Shown here: piece by piece, positions 42,901 through 49,999 of the stretch
Position numbering within the stretch: the first letter of the stretch is position 1
How the letters are laid out: each line of letters opens with the position of its first letter
NCBI GenBank assembly: GCA_013373595.1
Contig: JABXHO010000012.1
Coordinates: 1-49,999, forward strand
Source: Flavobacteriales bacterium
GTDB taxonomy: Bacteria; Bacteroidota; Bacteroidia; Flavobacteriales_D; Crocinitomicaceae
DNA length: 49,999 bases
Reading direction: 5' to 3'
Notes under the pieces: model-generated
What the model was told of the DNA's origin: nothing
Databases searched by the model: none
The model's input: only the letters and a program-made list of their open reading frames with translations
Position numbers and translations under genes: made by a program

Positions 42901-43352
42901 CCCATCAGGAAACTCACGGAGGGTTTTTAAAAGCATTGGAAAACGTTCAAGGAGACGAATGTGATCATTTGATCATTGGTTTTGGCTATGCTCCCAACAA
43001 CGACGGCGATTTTCACATGCGCTTTGGCCCTATGAACACTCAGAATGGGCGAAAACGACTGAACGTTTTGCTTACGCGTGCGCGCGAATCCATTGATTTT
43101 TTCTGTTCGGTGAAATCAACCGATTTTAAATTGAGTGATAATGAATCCATCAATTTATTGCGACAGTGGATTGCCTTTTCAGAGCAACAAGCTGAATTGA
43201 GTTCCGTGAAATTTCCGCACGACTTACATCCTGAAGTAACGGGAAGCACCTTGACATTCTACCGCATTCAAGAGAAATTACCACAAGCTCGAGAATTGGC
43301 AACGCTGCAAAGTGTTCTGGAAATGAGAGGTTGGACCGTTGAGTACGGATAG
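39963..43352 (+). CDS. Large superfamily 1 helicase with DUF4011-like N-terminus
   Basis: From ATG 39963 the protein has 1129 residues; an in-frame TTG at 39951 after AAAAGGTGA is an alternative start. The N-terminal about 230 residues resemble DUF4011 (NNLKESGTNTLCLAQGIIDL, SPMILFPLLAKI). Walker A is GPPGTGKSQ (Lys255). A long helical insert (about 300-780) follows. Walker B is FDEAS (Asp822, Glu823). Later SF1 motifs are GDEHQMGPSSYF, HHYRSAHPELIAFSN, NVQGDECDHLII and GRKRLNVLLTRARE. The arrangement is that of Upf1-like SF1 helicases; the DUF559/restriction-endonuclease-like C-terminus often found in relatives is missing, the protein ending EMRGWTVEYG. A role in DNA or RNA unwinding is certain only at family level. 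It is divergent from the PLP-enzyme gene, with about 80 nt between starts. Its base composition looks like the host's. Confidence 0.88.
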   Translation: MLLVFRKFIDLSKEVRNIISKLLAESSQFNANDVLVDAKNDHRRLHFLSDEHDPSVLQFDLSAFPKKILTDARNNLKESGTNTLCLAQGIIDLELNGRHVQSPMILFPLLAKIDRMQQRVSFQKAEDAAFINPFISSHFRKVFDIDLPQELVDNPTLDSLVSFFESKQLNVQSRQTIIGNFHHHRFDVLKELEELLEMERLNPAIGTLFGEEVVELPPLDLTSTNLFPADTDHERVFESVSRSNTVVQGPPGTGKSQVICNLIGKVLPAEQTLLVVSEKRVALEVIQSKLSQLGLNRLSFVAGSDRQSHDFLHDLKSTWDFFESYESSSEINLQLSKQYEDHLQMTLDLLNQPDLIGGISFHAFRDHTEGKDLSGFYSSNAPSIACFLDNRRIIQRIFELKLNESASFLRKSSLASDDFLSLDERISNWKDQLAILRSVFKLDQWNDLAQATRKAATCQVFENELFKQYADIFKPETKQRKQFKRLAKQYFVLAETPAIGSEWKVYPSLQETQSLLNQFQHGNFFERSRAKKRWKQLSQLPAENAIESLKKRIDAGKKEKKLDKCIAQMKKLGIHDPKTEVAIIQQSLSVYSEEKWNAYLSIPVEERSKITLYHNELNALHRELHATFKLTETMSISHVLDRVKDQFSLLLAERKRILSLDETELISLRDCADFASYELLIYGSNWTLFKERFPAFSDFEPKEIKSKVAAILEAQAHESRVHASHLLNQVHARFQAYHTLLNTPASKLKPDQKELKKQLRKGKSILVKEFAKTRSHPSLRELFLSEARHWITLLKPIWLSNPSSLAKCFPMEEHCFDCVIFDEASQLPVQHALGAIQRSQRMVIAGDEHQMGPSSYFQSGSDEVIDLLHQASYHFPKVPLLHHYRSAHPELIAFSNKHFYGGQLSAYPSAKRDQAPITHHFVEGATFENRRNEVEATAIVRFISNQLPRSKSIGIVAFSEEQLNCITQQLDSNTYEALLAHQETHGGFLKALENVQGDECDHLIIGFGYAPNNDGDFHMRFGPMNTQNGRKRLNVLLTRARESIDFFCSVKSTDFKLSDNESINLLRQWIAFSEQQAELSSVKFPHDLHPEVTGSTLTFYRIQEKLPQARELATLQSVLEMRGWTVEYG

Positions 43353-43387
43353 TGTCCTCAGGAGTTTTCACTCCAACGCATAATTTT

Positions 43388-44491
43388 CTATTCTGACAAT
43401 GCCAACAAAGCAAAGCTTGCCAGCCAGTGTCCTCCTTCGTAGCTATCGCCTACCAAATTCTCAAAAGAATAATTAATGTGCTTATTACCGATTTCAACGA
43501 GATGTCCGTATTCCTCAGGAAGTATTTTCGCAATTCCGTACAAACACCAAGCGCGTGAAAAATTCAATCCATCGAGGTGAACCAAATGTCCATCTTTCCG
43601 ATCAGAGACAACGGCTGGAACCAATTTGAAATCAGGGTTTTTCAGCTTCGGTAAAAACTTCGCTAACCACTCTTTGAATTCATCCTTCAAATAAATTCGT
43701 CGCATAAGGTTTGCCTCTTCAAAGCAAGGAGAAAGAAAGTCGTAGCCACTTGGCTCCCATGTCAGCGGGCAATTCGAATCTGTTCCGTAGAAGTGAATGG
43801 CTCTATCTTCAATGAGTTCGATCAACGACTCGTTATTCATTGTTTCCGCATAATCGTACATCATTGACAAAGCGAATGCCGTATTGGTGTGCATTCCTAC
43901 GCGAATTGGATAGTGCAATTTCGGCAAGAAAGCTTCGCAACGTTTCACGATGACATCTGCCAATGGACGAATGTGTTGTTTGAGTTCATCAGCTTGTGGA
44001 TCTTCCCAGGTTTCGATCTCTTCAGCAAGCTTCAACAGCCACGCCCAACCATAAGTTCGCTCAAATCCTTGACTCAATGAATCCTCGAAGTAGTCGATTT
44101 CGAGAGCAATATTCTCCTCTGTCAAATGTGCTTTCAACCCATTGATAATTTGTTCTCGCTCTTTCAGTTTTGGCTGTTCTTTCAACAAGCGCACGAGCGA
44201 CCAATGACCATGTACGGCAGAATGCCAGTCGAAACAACCATAAAACGCAGGGTGCAACTCTTTTGGCGATCGCAAATACTCATCACTTCCAATTACCTGG
44301 TTGAGTTTATTCGGGTACTCAACATCGATGCATTTGATTGGCAACTTTACCAATTTTTCCGCACTTTCCTGCGTTAATTCCAATCGTTCTGCCACCTCAA
44401 TGGGTTCTTCAACTTCTGGCTTTGGTGGATACTGAACACACGCCACAATAACGACGCTGAGTAGAAAAGTGAATGGAATGAGTGTTTTCAT
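43388..44491 (-). CDS. DUF2891-family lipoprotein
   Basis: A 367-residue protein with a lipoprotein signal (MKTLIPFTFLLSVVIVACVQ, lipobox IVAC). It matches DUF2891 in YPNKLNQVIGSDEYLRSPKE, HPAFYGCFDWHSAVHGHW, RTYGWAWLLKLAEE, GMHTNTAFALSMMYDYA, SGYDFLSPCFEEA and DGLNFSRAWCLYGIA. The family is all-helical, resembling (alpha/alpha)-barrel proteins, with conserved His and Trp residues; its biochemical function is unknown to me. Probably anchored in the periplasm or outer membrane. It converges with the helicase gene (35-nt gap). A near -7 element TATCTTTC lies 5 nt upstream of its ATG at 44497-44504. Confidence 0.87.
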   Translation of the reverse strand: MKTLIPFTFLLSVVIVACVQYPPKPEVEEPIEVAERLELTQESAEKLVKLPIKCIDVEYPNKLNQVIGSDEYLRSPKELHPAFYGCFDWHSAVHGHWSLVRLLKEQPKLKEREQIINGLKAHLTEENIALEIDYFEDSLSQGFERTYGWAWLLKLAEEIETWEDPQADELKQHIRPLADVIVKRCEAFLPKLHYPIRVGMHTNTAFALSMMYDYAETMNNESLIELIEDRAIHFYGTDSNCPLTWEPSGYDFLSPCFEEANLMRRIYLKDEFKEWLAKFLPKLKNPDFKLVPAVVSDRKDGHLVHLDGLNFSRAWCLYGIAKILPEEYGHLVEIGNKHINYSFENLVGDSYEGGHWLASFALLALSE

Positions 44492-44589
44492 GGGCCGAAA
44501 GATAAATATTTATTTGTTGTTTTCGTGGTCTGAATGCAGCATCACAACTCGACTCAATCAAGGCGGCTAGCTGGTTTACGTTGACGTGA

Positions 44590-46053
44590 TTATTTGCTCG
44601 TTACGGAGTAATAGATCGTTGCGAAGACATTGTAAGCGAAACCAATGGTAAAGGCAGCACTAAAAATGATCATCGGCATGTTTTGTGTCCCGATGTGATA
44701 CACTATTTGAAAAATTCCATACGCCAGAAACAAGCTTTCAATAAGAAGCAAGGGTGTAATTTGAATGCGATTATACTTCTTGCGTTCTCCCTTCGTTTTT
44801 TGTGCCGTAATGTTGAACTTCGGAGTGCGGACAAACTCCGATTTCTTCCCCAAATAACCTTCCATCACGCCCAAAGCCATGTACACCGACATCCCCATGT
44901 TGACGATTAAAAATGAGATGAAAATGAATGGAAAGGCGATCACTCCCAAAAGTTTGTTTTTTGCCGATGAAATGTTTCCTCCCGCAAACACCAGTAACAA
45001 TAAGAAGTTGGTTGATAAAAAGACAGGGAATAAATAGAAAATCCATGAATTTTTCGGAAGATCATTCACCGCCATAGAAACTGGAAATGACAACAAAATG
45101 AACAGAACAACGATCAGGTAAACGGAACTATTCAGAAGGTGAAACGATCCGATGAGTTTCGCCCAGGCACTCGGTCGATTGTCTTTGATTAAAGCAGAAA
45201 CATTCTTTCGAACACATTCGGCCGCTCCCTTCGACCAACGGAATTGTTGCGCACGATAAGCAGGAAGCGTCACCGGCAGTTCCGAAGGAGATTCAATCTC
45301 GCGCACGTAAGCGAATTTCCATCCTTTGATTTGCGCTCTGAAACTAAGGTCTAAATCTTCTGTTAAGGTATCTGCTTGCCATCCACCGGCATCTGCAATG
45401 CACGATTTACGCCAAATTCCAGCCGTTCCATTAAAATTAATGTATGCTCCACTTGCATTCCTTCCGCCCTGCTCTACCGAAAAGTGCGTGTTGAGAATTA
45501 CTGTTTGCAAGCGTGTCAGAAACGAATAGTTTTCATTCAGATACGTCCATCTCGACTGAACCACCCCGACTTTTTCATGACTAAAAAACGGCATGGCATC
45601 CTTCAAAAAATTTACATCTGGTAAGAAATCTGCATCAAAAATGGCAACGAATTCACCTTTTGCTGAGTTCAAACCGTAATCGAGTGCCCCAGCCTTAAAT
45701 CCAACTCGATTTTCCCGTTGGATGTATTGAATATCAATTCCTTGTTTTTGATAGAATTTCACTTTGGCTTTCGCCTTTTCGATGGTATCGTCCGTAGAAT
45801 CATCCAGCACTTGAATTTCGAGCTTATCCTTTGGATAATTTAATGTCACAATATGGTCGATTAATCGCTCAACTACATACGATTCGTTGTACATCGGAAG
45901 TTGAATCGTGACATGTGGCAACTCCTTCCATTCCTTCGTTGGATGAACATTCTTTCGGAACAAAAAATTGAGCAGGAGCATGAACTCAACCAAGCTGTAT
46001 ATCAGTAGCAAGGTTGAAATGATCACGTATATCGTCAGTACGAAGTAAGTCAA
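44590..46053 (-). CDS. Cellulose-synthase-like family 2 glycosyltransferase, membrane-bound
   Basis: Full-length GT2 enzyme of about 487 residues from the proposed TTG at 46053, one base after the stop of the upstream RND gene. The longer frame to ATG 46155 lies inside the RND coding sequence and looks like an out-of-frame reading. An N-terminal membrane helix (TYFVLTIYVIISTLLLIYSL) precedes the catalytic domain: VTIQLPMYNES, VLDDSTDDT, FDADFLPD (DxD), LTEDLDLSFR (TED base) and QQFRWSKG (QxxRW), followed by four or five C-terminal membrane segments. This is the processive CslA/cellulose synthase-like type, which extends a beta-linked polysaccharide at the inner membrane. The sugar is unknown. 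No BcsB or c-di-GMP (PilZ) domain is seen. Confidence 0.85.
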   Translation of the reverse strand: MTYFVLTIYVIISTLLLIYSLVEFMLLLNFLFRKNVHPTKEWKELPHVTIQLPMYNESYVVERLIDHIVTLNYPKDKLEIQVLDDSTDDTIEKAKAKVKFYQKQGIDIQYIQRENRVGFKAGALDYGLNSAKGEFVAIFDADFLPDVNFLKDAMPFFSHEKVGVVQSRWTYLNENYSFLTRLQTVILNTHFSVEQGGRNASGAYINFNGTAGIWRKSCIADAGGWQADTLTEDLDLSFRAQIKGWKFAYVREIESPSELPVTLPAYRAQQFRWSKGAAECVRKNVSALIKDNRPSAWAKLIGSFHLLNSSVYLIVVLFILLSFPVSMAVNDLPKNSWIFYLFPVFLSTNFLLLLVFAGGNISSAKNKLLGVIAFPFIFISFLIVNMGMSVYMALGVMEGYLGKKSEFVRTPKFNITAQKTKGERKKYNRIQITPLLLIESLFLAYGIFQIVYHIGTQNMPMIIFSAAFTIGFAYNVFATIYYSVTSK

Positions 46054-46054
46054 G

Positions 46055-48250
46055 TTAAATCCGTCTTTTATTCCAAAATGATCGCAGCAGAGCCGGGAGT
46101 AAAACCAAATCCGAAAGTAACGCAATAAACAACATAGATGCAACCAAAATTCCAATATTTCGATTCGATTCGATGGAAGAGAACATCAGGATTCCAAAAC
46201 CGATCATTAAGATAATAGACGTGACAGCAGCTGGGAACGTGTTTTCTTGTAGGCTCAACTCGATGGATTCGGAAGAATTCAACTTATCCGAACGTTTGAT
46301 TGAACTCAAGAAGTAGATGGTATCGTCGAGAGCCAGACCGAAAATAATGGAGAGTGCCATCGCTGTAGTTGGATTTAGTTCGATATGGAACCAATACATC
46401 AATGCTAAGCCGAATAAAACGGGCAATAGATTTGGAATGAATGAAAGAAGTGCGATACGTGCCGAGCGAAAAACAAGACCAATCACAATCATTGCGATGA
46501 TTAAACTAATTGAAATGCCGATTAAAATAAATTTCGTGACACGCGTGTTGGATTGATCTTTTACGAAGGAAAATCCACTGATGAAGAAATGATGGTTGTC
46601 ATCTTCAAGTTGATCTAAGGTTTCTTGCAATTCTTCATTCTTCACTGCTGAAACGGCACTTCCAATGTCAGGCAAACGACCCACAATGCGAAAAAGCTGT
46701 TGATCTTGGGTCATGGCATTTGCTAGGCCCAAATCATCCCTGTATTTTACCAAGTCACGTTGAAATGAACGGTCCAATTTTTCGGGTAGCTTATACTGCG
46801 ACGGTTTTCCAAAACGCTTGAAGCGATGCAAACGTTTGATGGCTGTATTTACGCTAAAAACGGACTTACAGCCATAGTACTCCTTCAGTTGTGTTTCAAT
46901 TTGATCAATATTCGAAACCGTTTCTTGTGTCAAACCGTTTTTGGAGATCAAAATGACTTCCACCGAGCGAACTCCCTCAAAATACTCATCTGAAAAACGC
47001 AACGCCTGTCCCAGTCGTGTGTCCTCTCCATAGTTCTGATGGTAGGAAATGTTGATGCTGAAATTGAACCAAACACTCACTGCTGCAATCAGCACAACTG
47101 CGGTTCCAATCGCGACGGTTACCTTTCTTCCGCTCAACAAACGCATCAAAGCTTGAGAAAGTGACGAAAATGCCGCGGCTTTTTCAAAAGGACGAATTCG
47201 AAATGATTGGATGAAAACAGGAAGCAGAAAACGGGCGGTTAGGTAAGCCAGTACAATTCCTGAGCAGGTAACAGCGGCAAATTCCGTGATTTCTTTAATC
47301 TCCGTAAGAAAGAACAACGCGAATGCAACGCCCGTGGTTAACGTAGTTAACCAGAGAGGAAGTCGAAGTGGCGAAACGGTAGCTTTCACTCGATCTTCAA
47401 TGCTTCCTGTTTTGAGCTGTTTGAATTTATAAATCATGTGTACGATGTCGGAAAACGACAACACGAGAATGAGCAATGGCGTGGTAGACGTGAGTAATCC
47501 GATGGTGATTCCCCCAACATAAAACACAATCGAAAGCAGTGATAAATTGATTGCCAAAATGCTCGCCACCAGGATAAGGCTACGGACATCCTTGAACCAA
47601 ACAAGGAAAAAGAACAGTAAAATTCCTCCAGCAAATAGTGGGAGCAGCACCATTTCAGAAGTAAGCGATTCTTGCATTTCTGCAGCATACGCACCTTTTC
47701 CCATCAAATGCACCTCATCAAAAGCATACGATTCTATCTTTCGCTGGATTTGATCAAGTTCTACTTCATTCCAATCTACCGTCAAAAAAATGCGGGCTGC
47801 CGTTCGATCGTCCGACAAGAATTTCGGAGTGACATCAGGAAATTTTTCCAGTCGCTCATATCGATCTGGAAACTTCTTACTTGCCTCACCATCAATGGGC
47901 ATTAACTTCTTAGATGTTGATCCCAACAATGTCCGTTCTGGCAATTCCACTGAAGTAATTCCAACTGCACGTTCTACACCATGGAAATGACTTAATTCCT
48001 GCCGCAATTCTTCCAAAGTGGAAAAGTCTTCGTGCGAATTGAACCCCGCTTCACTTTTAATCGAAACAATTAGACCGTTATCTTCGGAAGGGAATTTCTT
48101 GCTGTATTCCTGATAGTTTTGGTAGATTTCACTGTCCTCGGCATTGAGCGTTGTAAGGCTGAAATCGCTGCGTAGTTGAGAACTCGTCCAAGCACCCAAC
48201 GCGATTGTGCCGTAGGCAAAAAAAATGATCAGCCAATTTTTGATGGACAT
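46055..48250 (-). CDS. RND/MMPL-superfamily transporter
   Basis: A 731-residue inner-membrane protein with the duplicated RND layout of about 12 helices: one N-terminal helix (IKNWLIIFFAYGTIALGAW), a large periplasmic loop (about 25-195), five helices (about 200-365), a helix near 378-398, a second loop (about 400-580) and five more helices to the C-terminus. Motifs such as LVLSFSDIVHMIYKF and IIFGLALDDTIYFLSSI carry the intramembrane acidic residues that drive proton-coupled export. It resembles MMPL/SSD-type lipid or hopanoid exporters rather than multidrug AcrB (which are over 1000 residues). Substrate unknown. The downstream GT2 gene begins right at its stop, suggesting a shared export/synthesis role for a cell-surface polymer or lipid. 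Confidence 0.88.
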   Translation of the reverse strand: MSIKNWLIIFFAYGTIALGAWTSSQLRSDFSLTTLNAEDSEIYQNYQEYSKKFPSEDNGLIVSIKSEAGFNSHEDFSTLEELRQELSHFHGVERAVGITSVELPERTLLGSTSKKLMPIDGEASKKFPDRYERLEKFPDVTPKFLSDDRTAARIFLTVDWNEVELDQIQRKIESYAFDEVHLMGKGAYAAEMQESLTSEMVLLPLFAGGILLFFFLVWFKDVRSLILVASILAINLSLLSIVFYVGGITIGLLTSTTPLLILVLSFSDIVHMIYKFKQLKTGSIEDRVKATVSPLRLPLWLTTLTTGVAFALFFLTEIKEITEFAAVTCSGIVLAYLTARFLLPVFIQSFRIRPFEKAAAFSSLSQALMRLLSGRKVTVAIGTAVVLIAAVSVWFNFSINISYHQNYGEDTRLGQALRFSDEYFEGVRSVEVILISKNGLTQETVSNIDQIETQLKEYYGCKSVFSVNTAIKRLHRFKRFGKPSQYKLPEKLDRSFQRDLVKYRDDLGLANAMTQDQQLFRIVGRLPDIGSAVSAVKNEELQETLDQLEDDNHHFFISGFSFVKDQSNTRVTKFILIGISISLIIAMIVIGLVFRSARIALLSFIPNLLPVLFGLALMYWFHIELNPTTAMALSIIFGLALDDTIYFLSSIKRSDKLNSSESIELSLQENTFPAAVTSIILMIGFGILMFSSIESNRNIGILVASMLFIALLSDLVLLPALLRSFWNKRRI

Positions 48251-48295
48251 GGAGGATGATTGCTTTTGGGAAAGGTAGTGATTTTGGAGAAACCA

Positions 48296-48313
48296 CTTGT
48301 TTTTTAAAACAAG
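48296..48313. repeat. Perfect inverted repeat in the divergent intergenic region
   Basis: CTTGTTTT and AAAACAAG flank TT, an 18-nt palindrome 46 nt upstream of the RND gene start and 92 nt upstream of the gene at 48405. It could bind a regulator of either gene; no other support. Confidence 0.35.
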
Positions 48314-48404
48314 ACAGGGATATTCTCACCAGGAATACACCAAGTTTTCTAAGCTCTCAAATTGGATTGGATTCACTAAATTTAATTCCTGATCAATTCG
48401 ACGC

Positions 48405-49586
48405 ATGAAAATAGCAATCGCCACATTCCTCTTTTTATTTTCACTCCATGGACACTCGCAAGCTCCTGAATATCTCACTCAAAATGAATACAAAGGTCCA
48501 GTGAAATCAGTTACTACTGAAACATACGTGGTAAACGAATCAGAGGCACCTTTAACTCAAAACAACTTGCATCCTACCTGCGAAGTATGCGATCACTTTG
48601 AAAAATTTGACAAAAAAGGACGCCTCATTGAGAAACAAGAGTACCTCATTGTTGAACCTGTATCCGAACTGGAAATGGGCTATTGTCTACACCTCGATCT
48701 CGAATACAAGAAAGACGTGTTGATCAAAATCACAGCGAAGGAATTCGAGCAGCATGGTATGTGGATGGATAAAGTTGACTTCGAAAATAGTGTTGCACAG
48801 ACAATTTACTCAGTGACAAAAGATGGAAATGAAACAATCACCACATACATCGATCATTGGGGCGAAGTGAACGAATCGTACTACCGAAAAGGCTTGCTCA
48901 TCAAGGATTCACATCAACTAAACGAGTACAACGAGAAAGGTCAAAAAATTAAATCAACCTCCATTGAGAAAAACGCAACGAGAAATCCAAAAGTGGAAAC
49001 ATGGGAATATGCGGGTGACTTACTCGTGAAGTACACAAGCATGAGACCGGGGAACTACTTTTACGGAACGCAGACCGAATACACCTATTACGATTCGGGT
49101 GAACTATTATCTGAAAAAGATTTCAACCTAAAAGGTCCATCCGATACCGACAAAAAAGAGCTCAGGTCTATCCATTTTTATTACAGAGATGGACGAGATT
49201 CTTTGCTCCGCGATGTGAAGCAATACGATTTGGAAGACGTCGGAAAAGATTTCATTTACGAATATGAATTTCATCCCAACGGAAATGTTTCAACCAAAAC
49301 TCAAAAATCACAGTACGGAGACGTTAGTGCGTACGAATCGTTTGATGATCGGGGAAATTTAATCCAAAAAAACGCCTACAATACGAGTCTCGAGGTGTAC
49401 AATACTGATACGTACATTTACGATGAAGACAATCAGCTTATTGAAAAGCACGTGCAGGATTTCTATAAGAATCAGGAATTTTCACTACTTTATCGCTACG
49501 ATCAGTACGGAAATCCAACGCATTGGTACCGAGAAGTGGGTGATAAAACCTTTCTTCTTCAGCGCAACCAATACACTTATTTCTGA
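48405..49586 (+). CDS. Exported protein with YD/RHS-like repeats, function unknown
   Basis: A 393-residue protein with a signal peptide (MKIAIATFLFLFSLHGHSQ). The mature part carries degenerate repeats of about 20-25 residues typical of YD/RHS-like or MORN-like beta-strand arrays: FDKKGRLIEKQEYL, YNEKGQKIKSTSIE, YYDSGELLSEKDFN, FHPNGNVSTKTQKS, FDDRGNLIQKNAY and YDQYGNPTHWYRE. Such arrays often form beta-sheet shells or binding surfaces. There is no toxin domain and no T9SS sorting domain, so a periplasmic or outer-membrane-associated protein is most likely. It is a single gene divergent from the RND gene. Confidence 0.75.
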   Translation: MKIAIATFLFLFSLHGHSQAPEYLTQNEYKGPVKSVTTETYVVNESEAPLTQNNLHPTCEVCDHFEKFDKKGRLIEKQEYLIVEPVSELEMGYCLHLDLEYKKDVLIKITAKEFEQHGMWMDKVDFENSVAQTIYSVTKDGNETITTYIDHWGEVNESYYRKGLLIKDSHQLNEYNEKGQKIKSTSIEKNATRNPKVETWEYAGDLLVKYTSMRPGNYFYGTQTEYTYYDSGELLSEKDFNLKGPSDTDKKELRSIHFYYRDGRDSLLRDVKQYDLEDVGKDFIYEYEFHPNGNVSTKTQKSQYGDVSAYESFDDRGNLIQKNAYNTSLEVYNTDTYIYDEDNQLIEKHVQDFYKNQEFSLLYRYDQYGNPTHWYREVGDKTFLLQRNQYTYF

Positions 49587-49590
49587 TAGA

Positions 49591-49764
49591 CTATGTGGGT
49601 TCATTCTAATCAGTCTACAGCATATTCGTTTGATTTTTTTACCGCATAGATACATAGACTTTTTTTCATTGTTGATGAGTGCCCTTTGGACATTTCAATA
49701 GTTTCAGATAGGTTAACTGCTGCTGATCATATACACGGATGATCTTAACCTCTGTGTGAAAATG
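49591..49764. repeat. 174-nt direct repeat, copy 1
   Basis: The unit runs from CTATGTGGGTTCATT to CTCTGTGTGAAAATG. It recurs at 49826-49999 with about 92 percent identity by eye and an exact 235-nt offset. Within it CTATGTGG at the start and CCGCATAG near 49649 are partly inverted copies. No coding potential is evident. Confidence 0.85.
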
Positions 49765-49825
49765 TATTTTTCCTATGTTTACCTGCTCTATTCAGCAATT
49801 ATGACATACACGTCAAACTATGTCA

Positions 49826-49999
49826 CTATGTGGTTCATTTTAATCAATCTGCAAAATATTCGTTTGATTTTTTTACCGCATAGATACATAGACTTTTCTT
49901 TCATTGTTGATGAGTGCCCTTTGGACATTTCAATAGTTTCAGATAGGTTAACTGCTGCTGATCATATACACGGATGATCTTAACCTCTGTGTGAAAATG
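49826..49999. repeat. 174-nt direct repeat, copy 2 (may continue past the window)
   Basis: The unit runs from CTATGTGGTTCATTT to the last base of the window. It differs from copy 1 by scattered substitutions and two compensating one-base indels. A 61-nt unrelated spacer (49765-49825) separates the copies. Further copies beyond the window are possible. Confidence 0.85.

Noticed and set aside
46054-46155. N-terminal extension of the glycosyltransferase to ATG 46155
   Set aside because: It lies wholly inside the RND coding sequence in another frame and has no plausible domain.
1-49999. CRISPR arrays, rRNA, tRNA, insertion sequences, phage genes
   Set aside because: None seen on reading both strands; the 49591-49999 repeats are far too long and too few to be a CRISPR array.

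Overview
The window looks like a chromosome segment from a Bacteroidota bacterium, most likely Flavobacteriales and plausibly the Crocinitomicaceae/Fluviicola group. The grounds are type IX secretion (T9SS) C-terminal sorting domains on three proteins, SprB-type repeat adhesins, a choice-of-anchor L domain, promoter elements of the Bacteroidota type (TTG, about 20 nt, TAnnTTTG), and moderately low G+C. No rRNA, tRNA, CRISPR array or insertion sequence was seen.

Layout. 1-5062 (minus): two SprB-repeat surface protein units, the first preceded by a small secreted protein; the two units share a near-identical promoter. 5741-10192: an S9 peptidase and an ALDH8-like aldehyde dehydrogenase in one operon, bounded by terminators. 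10217-16359: a small unknown gene, hemW, a small coiled-coil protein, a YfiR-like/SpoIIE phosphatase, a DinB protein and two unknown proteins. 16539-23494: ALDH7 dehydrogenase, SRPBCC and NTF2-like proteins, a CPA antiporter with a coupled lipoprotein gene, a Rieske ferredoxin and a quinone oxidoreductase. 23634-25098: rsmI with an RDD membrane protein. 25320-28168: heme operon hemA-hemC-hemD with overlapping or nearly touching genes.

28327-32830 is the most notable part. It is a visibly A/T-rich three-gene cassette with 4-nt ATGA overlaps, set between hemD and a secreted protease gene. It encodes a C5 DNA methyltransferase, a protein carrying two GHKL ATPase modules (a MutL/Hsp90/MORC-like N-terminus and a full histidine-kinase core at the C-terminus), and a receiver-domain protein with a long C-terminal region I cannot assign. 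It reads as a transferred modification/defence system that combines a paraMORC-type ATPase with two-component phosphorelay. No nuclease is recognisable in it.

32834-37212 (minus): two tandem paralogous M43 metalloproteases exported by T9SS. 37320-39883: SDR, TrkA/KtrA-type RCK protein and a trans-sulfuration PLP enzyme. 39963-43352: large SF1 helicase. 43388-48250: DUF2891 lipoprotein, then an RND/MMPL exporter gene followed by a cellulose-synthase-like glycosyltransferase gene. 48405-49586: secreted YD-like repeat protein. The window ends in at least two copies of a 174-nt non-coding direct repeat.

Several starts are revised from the longest possible reading frame. hemW and the PLP enzyme probably start at GTG codons, because a promoter element lies inside the longer frame. 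The glycosyltransferase probably starts at a TTG just after the upstream stop.
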